Shown: positions 45,871 through 56,977, counted from the first letter of the stretch. The stretch is 64,000 nt of DNA from Hemerocallis citrina (GCA_017893485.1 CM030363.1:172200686-172264685); one strand, 5' to 3'. The notes: generated from the letters alone by a model not told the origin. A program made the numbers and translations.

Positions 45871-48800
45871 CAAGTGCCGATCCGACCCCAACATCACAGA
45901 GCCCGGTCGGCTAACCGAGCATGTGCCCATCCGAGCCCCAAAATGGAGAAAAATCACTTTTCCCTCAACATTCGCGTAAGATTTTGATCAGACGGCTCAG
46001 ATCATGCCAGCACCACTACACGACAAGATAGTGTTTTCTTGGAAACTGTGCCCGCCTCGAGATCCACGCTGAGATCGACGGCTCAGATCATGCCAGCACC
46101 ACTACGCGACAAGATAGGGTTTTCTTGAAAACTGTGCCCGCCTCGAGATCCGCGTTGAGATCCGACGACTCAGATCGCTCCACGTCGCTCGGTATTCCGA
46201 GCCGGTCGACTAGCGATCCGAGCCGCTCGCGCCCCTTCTTCGCCCCTAGGGTCTTCCTAGCACATCTTGCAAGGGTCTTTCTAGCACAAGGGTCTTCCTG
46301 GCACATCTTACAAGGGTCTTCCTAGCACAAGGGTCTTCCTAGCACATCTTCTCCGCCCCTAGGAGTGGAGCTTCTCTGCCAAAATCCCTAAGACCAAAAC
46401 ACTCCTCAACTTCATGAAGGCAAGGATGTTGCGGGGCTATTTTGACCATGAAGGAGGGTGAATCTTCATCCCACTCCTAAAGAGAAGTTGTAGATCTTCG
46501 AATTAGCTTCGAAATGAGGGGTCGCACGCCCCGATCGGACCTCTGTAGCACCGGAAAAGTGGACCGCAATACAACTGCGCCAAATAGCTCGGAAATCCGA
46601 GCCGAACCACTCGCGCGAGGGAAAACTCCGAACCGAACCCGAGCAACTGTCGAATCCGAGCTCTTCCCTCCGCTCGGATGCCGAGCAAGTGTCGATCCGA
46701 CCCCAACATCAGAGAGCTCGGTCGGCTAACCGAGCAAGTGCCCATCCGAGCCCCAAAACGGAGAAAAGTCACTTTTCCCTCAACATTCATGTAAGATCTC
46801 GATCAGACGGCCCAGATCTTGCCAGCATCGCTAAACGACAAGATAGCATTTTCTTGGGAACTGAGCCGTCTCGAGATTCGTGCCATCATCCAACGGCCCA
46901 GATCTTACCAGCATCGCTAAACGATAAGATAGCATTTTCTTGGGAGCTGAGCCCGTCTCGAGATTCGTGCCACCATTCAACTGTCCAGATTGAGCCACAT
47001 AGTTCGGATCTCCAATCCGAGCTACTGTCCTACTGAGCTTCAAAGTTGCAAAAAAAAATGTGCCTCAAAATCCGTGCTCGGATTTGCTGAACTAGAAGCA
47101 GCCAAAAGAAAAAAAAAAAGAAAAAAAAAAGGGCACAAGGGCCGGGTTCAGACCTGTTAAGGGGGTCCAAACCCGAACCCCTTCCATTCCCTTCCTCTTC
47201 TTCTCCACTCTCCCGCCAAAACCAAACAAAAGCAAAAACCCAAAGACGAGCTCTCCCCCTTCGTGAGCTTCGTCCCTGAGCTCGCTCGACACCATGGCCG
47301 AGCTCTACGCTCTTCGCCCACTCGTCGAAGCCGCTCAACGACCACCTCTGAAGCTCAGAGCTCCGAGCTCCTTCCTCGACGAACCCGTCGTTGCCACGAG
47401 CTCCGAGCTCTCCACGAGACGAACTCCACAATACCCTCGCCGTTGCCGTCCTCCTCGCTGAGCTCCGACGCCTCTTCATCAGCCTCCGCTGAGCTCACCA
47501 ACCCCATGGGCGAGCTCCAAGCTCCTCGCCGAACCCGTCGTTGCCGAGCTCTCTCTCCCTCACTCCGAGCTGCACCACCGAGCTCCACAATGCCGAAGAC
47601 GAACCCATCGTTGCTGAGCTCTCTCTCCCTCACTCCGAGCTATGCCACCGAGCTCCACAATGTCGAAGATGAGCTCATGCCGAACTCTCCACTGCCGAGC
47701 TCCTACGGCGAGCTCCTCCACGGCGCGAGCTCCGATCGCGACCAAGCTCCGAGCTCCGCCATGGCCGAACCCAACGCCGTCGCCAGCTCCGATGAAGAGC
47801 ACGAGCTTCTCGAGCTCCTCCTTCGTCGATCCCCGAGCTCGGCACCACTCCGTCAACGTTGAGCTTCGAAGCTCCGACAACAAAGCTCCACCATGGTCGA
47901 ACTCCTCTATCACCTCAGACGAGCTCCGTTGCCGAGCTCTGTCTCCTCTGCCTCTGCTGAGATCACGCTCCGACGAGCTCCACCGCTCGATGAGTTCCAC
48001 CTCTGCCTCGAAACTGAGTGCCAAAGGCATTCTTCGTTGAGCTCCTACTCCACGTCCCGAGATCCTCGTCCATCTCCTTCAACAGCTTGCCGAGCTCCCC
48101 TCCGTCTTCGAGCTCGAGGTCGAAGGAGAGGAGAAGCGAAGACGGGACGAAGAGGGCGAAGAACTAAGAAGAGAAGGAGAAGAAACAGAGAAGAAGAAGA
48201 GAAAGAACAGGGCGGGGAGAAAAGAAAAAATAATAATATATTTTTTTTAATGCCACGTGGCTTCACCACATTGGCTGTGCGAAATTGGGCTTCACCCCCC
48301 GGTCGGCTGGCCGAGCAAGTCCCTATCCGAGCTTCAAAAACGGAGAAAAAAGTCACCGAGCGACTACGGCCATTGGATCTTCCAGAAATTCGCGCTTCTG
48401 GTGATGGACGGTCCAGATCGCGCCACGTGCGCTCAACGACAAGATAACGATTTTTGGGAAAAGCGCCTCCTCGAGATTCGTGCCGGGATCCGACGGCACA
48501 GATCGCGCCACGTGTCCAGGTATATTTAAATTATTTATTTATTTATTTAATTGTTTTAATTATTTAAAAATTCCGAAAAAATATTTAAAAAATCGAAAAA
48601 AATTAATTAAAAATTCTAAAAATAATTATTAATTCAGAAAAATTATTTTAAAATTCTGGAAAAATAATTATTAAATTAGAATAATTAATTAATATTTTCG
48701 ATAATTAATTATTTAATTCGGAAAATGAATAAAAAATTCAAAAAAATGAGAAAAAATTCAGAAAAATCTGGAAAAATCACCAAAAATCCAGAAAAATCTG

Positions 48801-48949
48801 AGAATATTTTTGGGCATTTTACAAGCCCAGAATAACACCGTTACACCCCAAGCAAGATCCAAAACTCCCTTAAGAACACCGATAAAATCCCGTACGCCAT
48901 TAGAACAGTAAAACTACTCCTCAAAGACTGAAAAACTCAGTCTCTAGGA
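45871..48949. other. Non-coding 3' half of the gag-only element
   Basis: It contains a long repeat (about 45841-46010 resembling 46664-46830, with GGATGCCGAGCAAGTG and GACAAGATAG), a short tandem CTAGCACAAGGGTCTTC block (46255-46345), an extremely GAGCTC-rich stretch (about 47260-48120) and an AT-rich block (48530-48800). Long ORFs around 47263-48040 exist on both strands and follow base composition. No domain is visible. Confidence 0.7.
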
Positions 48950-48961
48950 GTGGGGGGCTCG
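48947..48961 (+). other. Polypurine tract of the gag-only element
   Basis: GGAGTGGGGGGCTCG lies directly before the TGATATGGC start of the 3' LTR, the expected place for the plus-strand primer. Confidence 0.75.
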
Positions 48962-49574
48962 TGATATGGCTAAAAATAGGATTAAATTGGGACCGTTCAC
49001 ATCGGAGACGAATCTTAAAGCTCAGGGGTAAAACGGTAATTTCACCTACTAACGGGTCCGAAGTGGGTACTGGGTCTCCTTCTCACAGATCCAATAACCC
49101 GCGAACGGATCCACCTCAACTGGGTACGGGTCCCGACCCGATACAAATCCAGTCCGACAGGATAGAATCAGGGTCTGAACCGAATCAACGGGCCTGATTC
49201 GCGACTATCCTCTCACCGGGAATTAAGGGATTACATTCCTAATCTGATTACGAGGATTTTACGCCTTATCAGATCACAGGAATCACATTCCTAATCTGAT
49301 CCCAACGGCGACTATAAATACCCCCCACCTACCACTGTTACAGGTTAATCACTCTTTTGCCAACTTAAGCTCTTTTTTAATCATCACTGGTTACTGACAA
49401 GAGCATCGGAAGGTGTATCGCCGGGATCAACCCCGGTGTATCGCACTTCCTTGCAGGTGAACGGCGGGAGTCAGCAGCCCAATCCCGACGAACAGGCTCA
49501 GATCCGCTATTCAGGTTTTTCCACGAACTCACAAATCTCATCTGTTTACCCCCACACCAGATTCAGCGGTAATA
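48962..49574 (+). repeat. 3' LTR of the gag-only element
   Basis: 613 bp, nearly identical to the 5' LTR. It ends CGGTAATA rather than CGGTAACA, a C-to-T change at the terminal CA, followed by the GGTGG duplication. Confidence 0.9.
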
Positions 49575-49740
49575 GGTGGGTTACAGAGATGTTAAACGAG
49601 GCATGTTTTTTACTAGATTAGAAAGATAAAAGGCTTGTATATTTGTCCGATTGACTTTCATTTTATCCACCCCAAAAAAATGTAACTTAAAAATGTATAC
49701 AAAAATAAATTAAACTGTAATTCGAATGTAACTGATTTTA

Positions 49741-50990
49741 TTATAACTGATGCCATTATCTCCAAAAACGGCATCAGTAATTCAAATGCCGTTATTGGGT
49801 ATAACGTCATTATTTATAAGCTGTTTCAACACTTAGAATTTTTTTACAAGTCAGAAGATTCACACTTGTATGAGAAATATACAGATGCCGTTACTGCAAA
49901 TAACGGCATGCTGAAAAAAATATAAAACGATGCCGCTTTTTGGAAGAACGGCATGGTAATCACCTATGCCGTTATTTTCAATAACGGTTTATGCCGACGT
50001 GTCCAAAACTGGGTCAGATTGCTAATTATTTTTGAAAGTGGGTCAGACCCCAAATATTTTCAAAAAGTGTGTCAGTGAGCAAATCTTTCAAAGCAATGAG
50101 GATATCAACTAATATAATATTGAAAATTTTGCCCTACTGCCCCACTTTTTGAAAATATTTAGCGCTCTGCCCCACTTCCCAAAACAATTAGCGATCTGCC
50201 CTTGTTTAGCACACGCCAGCATAAACCGTTATTGAAAATAACGGCATAGATTATTTACGTGCCGTTATTTCCAATAACGGTATCTATTTTACATTTTTTT
50301 ATGCCGTTATTTAGAATAACGGCATCAGTATATTTCTCTTACAGGTGTGAATCTTCTAACTTTAAAAAGTTCTAAGTGTGAAAAAAACTTATAAATAATG
50401 TCGTTATCCTGAATAACGACATTCGAATGACTGATGCCGTTATTGGAGATAACGACATCAGTTATATATAAATATGAACTATTGCCGTCGTTTGGAAACA
50501 GAGAGAATGAATAAAAAGTTAAAAAAAATAAAATTATAACGGATGCCGTTATTTGGAGTAACGGCATCAGTTATAATTTTATTTTTAAAATTTATTCGTC
50601 AGAGAGGATGAATAATACATTACTTTTGTATAAAAAAAATTTATAACTGATGCCGTTATTCCAAATAACGGCATCAGTATTGAGAAGCCGTTATTTGAAA
50701 TAACGACATCTGTTATAAGATTTTCACACTTGTAATTTTTTCTCTAAGTGGAGACTACAAGCTGTCGAAAAACAAAACAACCTATGTCGTTATTCCAAAT
50801 AAAGGCATGCCACTTTTTTTTTCAAACAGATGCCGTTATTGGGAAGAACGACATCGAAATAATCTATGCCGTTTTTTCCAATAACGTTTCTTGCTGACGT
50901 GTCCTAAACAAGGGCATATCGCTAATTGTTTTGGAAAGTGGGGCAGAGCGCTAAATATTTTCAAAAAGTGGGATAGTACGGAAAAATTTT
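49741..50990. mobile_element. Hairpin-chain element(s), ATGCCGTTATT type
   Basis: At least 15 short near-palindromes with arms ATGCCGTTATT and AATAACGGCAT, for example 49885-49909, 50301-50325, 50542-50568, 50649-50675 and 50829-50855. They are separated by spacers of about 10-100 bp. Larger inverted repeats are superimposed: 49806-49890 mirrors 50322-50405. 50125-50248 mirrors 50866-50985 (AGCGCTCTGCCCCACTT near both ends), giving one TIR-bounded unit of about 860 bp. A second, left-hand unit ends near 50110 and seems truncated. No ORF. Family not recognised. Confidence 0.8.
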
Positions 50991-51243
50991 CTATAATATT
51001 TTAATCATCAAAAAAATATATCATGATTTCAATTCCAAAAGTAGTAGTAGTAGTAGGAGGTACTACTAGTTATACAATTCGATCGAGAACTAATTTCTAC
51101 CTGTACAAACTATTCAGTCGATCGAGCATTTCTTGTCATCTCTTATCTCAAAATTACAAGTGATCATTTGAAGGAAATAGAAAGAATGTACGAACAATGC
51201 ATGCAATAATGCATTATTCTACTACACATCTATTTTTGATGAT

Positions 51244-52144
51244 TTATTGGAGCTTTGAGTACTCTACCATTATTTCCCCTTCCTCGATATCTGCAGGACT
51301 ACGCGAAGTACCCACCCCTTTAAAACTCACTGAACTCAACATCTTTCTGAATGAACTCATTCTTCCCATTCCAGGAGATTTAATCTCTTCCAATAGCCTA
51401 CTAGTCGGCAATGGTGAATTCGACGGTATCCTACTTGATGACAAGGGCGCATTTGCTGATGAAAAACCCCCGGTTAACCCTCTTGGTATGTCAATCACCA
51501 GCATCCCCTCCTTTCTCTTTCTCGAAGTACTGGTACTGGTCGAAGATGATGATGAACAAGTCCCTGCATTTTGACTTGAACTCCCTTCATTCTTCATTTC
51601 ATTTGTGGAAAGCCCATCTTCACAAACTGCCTCCAAAGGCTGCATCTGAATACCCCCACCATATTAGATTCAGGGCCAGTTTCAGTTACTAGGTTACGAC
51701 AAAGCGGGCAAGTATTGTTTGAATGAAACTACATATCAATGCACTCAACATGGAATCCATGGCTGCATTTGGGGAGGAACCGAACCTTCCACCATCAGAG
51801 AGATCACAGAGGCAAACTGCGCATTCTAGGCAGTCATTATTATCTCCATATATTTCTGATCGGAATAATGTAATTGGTAGTTTATTGAGGATGGAAGGAT
51901 CAAGAGCACGACGGAGAGCAGAGGAAGGAGGTTGGGCAAAGTTGAGACGACGAGAGCGGGAGGAGGCAATGGTGCGTGTATAGCCTCGTGAACGGAGATA
52001 AAAGACGAGTATGAGGATGAACAAGACACAAGTTAAGAAGATTGACATGTATGCTATTTGTGCCATGATTGAAACAATGACGCTGACGCTGTTATTGGTC
52101 ATCGTAGTCTGATTGGTGATCGCAGCTAGCTCTAAATCTGCCAT
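51244..52144 (-). pseudogene. ATL-family RING-H2 ubiquitin ligase, broken
   Basis: ATL proteins are membrane-anchored E3 ubiquitin ligases of plants. The likely start is ATG 52144 (MADLELAAITNQ). A transmembrane helix follows (AYMSIFLTCVLFILILVFYL), then the GLD-like LDPSILNKLP and the RING-H2 start ECAVCLCDLSDGG. A one-base loss near 51785 shifts the frame; in the next frame the ring continues with PKCSHGFHVECIDM, then a TAG (51729-51731) in place of the conserved Trp, and CPLCRNLV. A second shift near 51655 leads to the C-terminal tail (51645-51244), Ser-rich, ending EYSKLQ, with an ATL-like FRKML stretch. No intron is needed, as usual for ATL genes. Two shifts and one stop make it a pseudogene, unless they are sequence errors. 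A hairpin-chain element sits about 200 bp upstream. Confidence 0.85.
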
Positions 52145-52352
52145 GGTCTGAGAATTGTAATGATAGAATTGGTTGGTTGATGTAGGAGAGGAGCGAGTGG
52201 AAGAGGAGAGGAAGTTATGTAGGTAGCGAGTACTATGAATACAAATTGACAGATGAGGAGGGAATTGAACTAGAAGCCTTGATTGACCTGACCAGTGTGA
52301 ATAGTTTCTTTGAGCTTTCAGAAAGCAAACTTGTTCTGTTGTTAGGGAACTT

Positions 52353-52765
52353 ATTACCAAAATGACCCACTTTTTGAAAGTATTTACCAAACTAACCTAC
52401 TTTCGAAAGTATTTATCAAAATGACACACTTGGTCTTTGAAAGACCGAGTTTAGTTAAAAATAACTCGGTTTTCCAAAGACCGAGTATTAAAATTCGAAA
52501 AATTCAAGACCAACACTCGTTCTTTGAAAAATCGAGTTAGTTTTAATTAAACTCGGTCTTTCAAACACCGAGTGGGAGGGTTTGGGAATTAAAAAAAAGT
52601 AGGGCAGTTTGGAAAAAAAATTCAAAAAGTGGGGAAGTTTGGAAAAAAATTCGTTAGTTTTAACTAAACTCGGTCTCTCAAAGACCCAGTGTGTTATTTT
52701 GATAAATACTTTCGAAAGTGGGTCAGTTTGGTAAATACTTTCAAAAAGTGGGTCATTTTGGTAAT
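52353..52765. mobile_element. Hairpin-chain element, ACTCGGTC type, complete
   Basis: 413 bp bounded by terminal inverted repeats of about 80 bp (ATTACCAAAATGACCCACTT at the left, its complement at the right). Each terminal repeat contains two tandem copies of a phrase of the form GACCCACTTTTTGAAAGTAT plus TTACCAAACT. Inside are five 23-bp hairpins with arms ACTCGGTC and GACCGAGT: 52429-52451, 52464-52486, 52515-52537, 52551-52573, 52668-52690. No ORF. No clear target duplication is visible. Related to 40884-41263 and 54693-54975. Confidence 0.8.
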
Positions 52766-53298
52766 GAAAATGAGAATGACTGATTGGGCATTAAAATTGA
52801 AAATTCAACCTTAGATATCATCAACGTCATGAGAATTAATCAAAAATAAATGTTCATAACTTTGTCAAAGCATAAATTCAACGCTCAACATATAAATCGA
52901 TCCAAAATTACATGATTTGCTATCACTTGTATAAAATTCTTAAATTTTTATTTGGAAATAGATTTTGCGGAGCATATCACATTGAATAATTTGATTTTTA
53001 GAAAAATTTTGGGTCATGATGAGACAGGTCTGAAAGGGTTTTAAGTGAGTTATTAACTCTATATTTACGAGTTAGGATCCGGTAAAATCCAACTCCATGA
53101 ATAACCTATAGCAAAATGTAAGATTCTAGTTTTTTTTGGGGTGAAAATATTAAGATTAGAGTTGCATCCTAAAGATCGCTTACAGATTTACTAATATAGC
53201 TGTCTGGGGTGTCTGGGGAGTTTAGACTGTCCTAGTCGTGTTCAGATGTCTGGGGAGTTTACAGAATAAATAAAATTAAGAAAGAGAATAGAGAATCG
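52766..53298. other. AT-rich stretch, no gene seen
   Basis: Low-complexity AT-rich sequence with no convincing ORF or repeat apart from a short GTCTGGGGAGTTTA duplication near 53213-53263. Confidence 0.5.
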
Positions 53299-53403
53299 TG
53301 GGATATTACTGTAGCTGCAATCTTGTGGGGATTGTGGCTTGATCGTAAAGAATTTTGCTTTGATAAGATTAATCATAGACTTTCATTTTTTATGCATGTT
53401 TGA
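53299..53403 (+). pseudogene. LINE ORF2 C-terminal fragment
   Basis: A short open frame reads WDITVAAILWGLWLDRKEF and ends in a TGA. It resembles the tail of plant LINE ORF2 (compare ICWSLWLARNERTF in the LINE at 24960). Only about 35 residues remain, so the call rests on this one motif. Confidence 0.45.
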
Positions 53404-53936
53404 TAAGATTGATCGTATGAAAGAGAATCCTAAACAATGGTTTTTCAGTGTCTGATATCCAAACAATATTTTCTATCTTAAGGTTATTGTCGTGTTAACT
53501 GGATTAAAAAAAACAACAGAAAGTGACAAACGTAGCTATAAATAAAAGGGAACGTCCTTGAAGAATACATGGATTTCATGATAATCCCGAAGGCCATAAA
53601 GAGATTATGAGAAGCTCTGCATGCATGACCAGATTGAACGATAATGTCATATTGTCATATATAATACAAAATTTAAATAGTTTCGTAGATCTGTTGACGA
53701 GCTATGATGTGACGGCTATCACTCCAAAGAAGTCAATTGCATTTGCATTGCTGAGAACGTGGATTGTTTGGTCAAGCAACGAAACATATATCCTATTCAT
53801 TATATCATTATTATTTATTTATTTTTATTGTGTAAAGATGACTTCTATTTTTGTATTATTGCTTTTAACAACTATATTGTTTAGATACAAACCTCCACTA
53901 ACAAATGGAGTAACATTATAGGAAACAAGTGAGTCA

Positions 53937-54491
53937 TCTATATAATAAATTACAAAGAAAGCTATCAAGTGGCTCACAATCAATCCCCCCCAAAATCAAA
54001 GGCCCATATCAAACCTCACAAAACACATTTTTCCTCCAAAATTTCAAACCCCAAAATCAAATTTTTTTCCCTAAAAAACTCATAACTTTATTACTATATC
54101 TCTCTTCTCTCTTTACCTTTTCATATTTCTCTCTTTCTCTCTCTATTTCTTTCTCTCCGATTCTTTCTTTATTTACTTAGAAATTTAGATTTTAAGATTT
54201 CGGTTTTGTAAATTTTCAGAATTTTAATATTTTTTTTATTGCAAATGTTATATTGAAAATAGCAAATATCTCTTCAACAATTAAATTTCATTATTTTCCA
54301 CACTTAAAATTCTAAAAAGTTAGATTTTATACCCCCATTTATAATTATTTTTCAACATATACTAATGGAAACATAGACTTTTATTTATAACTAATTATTG
54401 TCATACTATTCAAATTTGAGCTACATAATTATTGTTTTACATGTATCGTTTCGAAGACGTGCCGTAGGCACGTGCCTATGGGCAAATCTAG
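53937..54491 (+). mobile_element. Mini-Helitron, 555 bp
   Basis: The 5' end TCTATATAATAAAT follows an A (53936). The 3' end has a hairpin ACGTGCC-GTA-GGCACGT (54457-54473), then 14 bases and CTAG (54488-54491) followed by T. These are the hallmarks of plant Helitrons: TC start, subterminal 3' hairpin, CTRR end, insertion between A and T. The interior is AT-rich with a polypyrimidine stretch and no Rep/helicase ORF, so it is non-autonomous. Confidence 0.82.
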
Positions 54492-54692
54492 TACAATTAT
54501 GAATTTCAAGGAGATAATACGTGGAGGGACATTACTTGATCATGGTTCATCGGATTATTTGTCCAAACCTATTTTGAAATCTTTCAGGTGCTCCACAGAA
54601 GGAAGAAGAGTGGCGTGCAATGGTAATTCTTAATGGCCAAGCCATCTCAAAAGTGCTGATGTAGATGTGTTATTATTCCTCTTCCTAGAACT

Positions 54693-54975
54693 TGTTACCA
54701 AAATGACCCAATTTTTGAAAGTATTTACCAAACTGACCCACTTTTGAAAGTATTTATCAAAACAACACACTCGGTCAAATTAACTCGGTCTTTGAAAGAC
54801 CGAGTGTTAGACTCGAAAAATCAGACTAACACTCGGTCTTCGAAAAATTGTGTTAGTTTTAACTAAACTCGGTTTTTCAAAGACCGAGTGAGGTAGTTTG
54901 GGAATTTAAAAAAAATAGAGCAGTTTGGAAAAAACTTTCAAAAAGTGGGACAGTTTGGGAAAAAATTCACTGATT
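54693..54975. mobile_element. Hairpin-chain element, ACTCGGTC type, right-truncated
   Basis: Starts TTACCAAAATGACCC, with the same two-phrase terminal block as 52353-52765 and hairpins such as AACTCGGTCTTTG / AAAGACCGAGTG near 54782-54805. The right terminal repeat is missing; the sequence breaks after AAAAAATTC. Confidence 0.75.
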
Positions 54976-55723
54976 TTATTGCCGCAGGTGACCATTATTT
55001 ATGCCTTTACATCAACAATGCTGCAACCCCGCTAAGATGAGAAGTCTACATTGATGTACCCAACATGAAGGTGAATTTCGATGGGATGCCTCGTGTTGTT
55101 GGGTCTTCACATGCCAACGCTAAAAGAATGTTTACACCAGGTCCAATCATGTCTGGTTTCACAATGGGGGATTCGACCGACTACCATTTTGACAAAAAAC
55201 AAGCCATTACAGGAGCTATAATTCTACGTCCGATCATTGTGCCATTGTATTTAATGGATGACAAAGCTGGGGAATCAGAATTAGAGATTGTTCGATGTAT
55301 TGGTCAATTTATATTGCCATTCCATCACGGTAGCCAACATAGGATGCAGGAAGAGTAAGATTGCTGGCTTTGGTGGTGGTACAACAGTATATAAAAGGAC
55401 TCACAATGATCATACCATGATCTTCGGCTTCCATACATTTTCACCTTTCTCGATATTCTCGAATGCTTGGTTATCAGCCTTACAACCTACAGTCTTGCCT
55501 GTGACATCAGTTCGGAAATCAGATGATTCACAATAGGCATCAAATTTGTGTTTTGAGCAAGGGTTCACCAAAGGAAGAACTTCAGTTGAATCTTTTGGCC
55601 CCTGATTGGTAGACTCTCCGTCAAATTCTTTATCATGCAACTTCGCGTGGTCCAGATTTTTTGATCCATGGTGCTCGCACCTACGGTTAGTATCCATGGT
55701 TACTCATTGTGTTGCGTTTTTCG
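54976..55723. other. Unassigned stretch with short ORFs
   Basis: Contains a plus-strand ORF of 97 codons (55065-55358, MKVNFDGMPRVVG...) and a minus-strand ORF of 95 codons (55697-55410). I recognise no domain in either. They may be fragments of decayed host or element genes. Confidence 0.35.
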
Positions 55724-56388
55724 TGTTAGGCCATCATTCCCTGCAACAGCAATACAAGGATGTGCTTCTCCATTGCGGTAAATGCACCAATGATTATACT
55801 ATCATGCTGTAACTTTTTGCTGGAATCCTTTGTATTTGACTTGAAAGATCCCACACTCATCATCATCCCACCTTCCTCCACACCAATCACTATCTCACCT
55901 TCCTCCATTTTAATTTCAAAGAAGAGGAAGGCATGGATGCTCACGGCTCAAAATTTTTCTCTCCAGTTTGGCATAAACAAAGGAAAATAATGAAAGGATG
56001 GGAAAGTGAGATGTGACCCTCCTTTCCGTATAAATTAATTGCTACATGAAGTGGTGAGGAGTGTGGGAAAAACAAGCAAAAGCAAGGCAAGAAGAAGAGG
56101 CACTCTTTCTTCTCTTTTGTCTCTCTTGAGCCTTGCATAAGAGAGTATGATCAGGCTATCTTTTTGAGTGGTTTTTGTATGTAAGATATGTGAATGTATC
56201 TCTTGTATTCTCTCATTTTGTTATAGTGAAATATCCGTCCTCTTCGCACGTGGATGTAGGTCAATTTTGACCGAACCACAATAAATCTTGGATGTTATTC
56301 TTCTTGTGTTGTGCCTACGCCTCTACCAAACTCATTATCTACATTTTGCAAACTACTTTATTTAAGAAACATCACCAATTTCCTAACA
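55724..56388 (+). repeat. Putative Copia 5' LTR
   Basis: Starts TGTTAGG and ends CTAACA three bases before a TGGTATCAGATC primer site. The U5 part has Copia-like text (GAAATATCCGTCCTC and ACCGAACCAC). The right end is well supported by the primer site. The left end is inferred from the matching TGTTAG/CTAACA termini. Confidence 0.6.
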
Positions 56389-56391
56389 AAC

Positions 56392-56403
56392 TGGTATCAG
56401 ATC
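56392..56403 (+). other. Copia primer binding site (initiator Met tRNA)
   Basis: TGGTATCAGATC differs from the standard TGGTATCAGAGC by one base. It lies between the LTR and the gag start. Confidence 0.75.
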
Positions 56404-56440
56404 AAGGTTGTTGGGGTTTCTTTTGTGAGAGTTCAACACA

Positions 56441-56977
56441 ATGTATACCATCAAATTTAATGTCGATAAGTTAAATGGCAAAAAATTTTGCCTTATGGAA
56501 AGTAAGATGAAGGCCTTGTTGGTGCAACAAGGCGTTGCTGTAGTCTTGGAAGGTGTTGAAAAACAATCGACCGAGATGAAGTAGTCAAAGAGAGATGAGA
56601 TGGATGCAAAGGAGCACAATGCTATCCAACTGTGCCTCTCTGACGATGTACTTCAGAATGTGTTGGACGAGGAGAAAGCCACAGGGTTATAGGAGAATTT
56701 GGCGAAGCTCTATATGTGAAAATCTCTAACGACCCATCTTTATCTGAAGCAACATTTGTATGCCATCAAGATGAAGGAAAGCACTCCGCTTGATGACCAT
56801 CTCAACGAGTTGACCAAGATATTGGTCGATCTTCGGAACATTCGGTGAAAGTAGAAGACAAAGATCAAGCCCTATTATATCTATGTTCGTTGCCTCCATC
56901 GTTGGAGACCTTCGTCACTTCAATCATACATGGTCGAGAAATCATCACCCTTGAGGAGGTTAAGTCCTTATTGTTCT
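56441..56977 (+). pseudogene. Copia gag fragment, decayed and truncated
   Basis: From ATG 56441 the first frame reads MYTIKFNVDKLNGKKF and, after several stops, KSLTTHLYLKQHLYAIKMKE and HLNELTKILVDLRNI, the signature of Ty1/Copia gag (UBN2-type). It then passes into another frame with LEEVKSLL-like text. In-frame stops appear near 56582, 56690 and 56716, plus a frameshift near 56850. The gag is cut at 56977 by the LTR starting TGTCACGCC. No Copia pol is in the window. Confidence 0.82.

Larger units (their letters stand above)
41481..49574 (+). mobile_element. Gag-only LTR retrotransposon (TR-GAG-like), 8.1 kb
   Basis: LTRs at 41481-42098 and 48962-49574, GGTGG on both sides, a primer site at 42101-42117, a gag at 42171-43940, long tandem arrays (44270-45870), a GAGCTC-rich stretch (47260-48120) and a polypurine tract before the 3' LTR. 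No protease, reverse transcriptase or integrase is found. This matches the plant TR-GAG class of non-autonomous elements, which need enzymes from a partner. A truncated relative is at 26889-27584. Confidence 0.88.

Noticed and set aside
44653..45987. Chain of overlapping about 110-codon ORFs rich in Ser, Leu and Pro
   Set aside because: They recur every 347 bp because of the higher-order tandem repeat. There is no gene structure.
47263..48447. Long Ser/Ala-rich ORFs on both strands
   Set aside because: The region is saturated with GAGCTC and opens in several frames at once. This is a compositional effect inside a non-autonomous retroelement.
49741..50990. CRISPR array or simple satellite interpretation of the hairpin chain
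   Set aside because: Spacers are irregular and AT-rich, the hairpins have variable loops, and the array is bounded by inverted repeats. A mobile foldback element is the better description.
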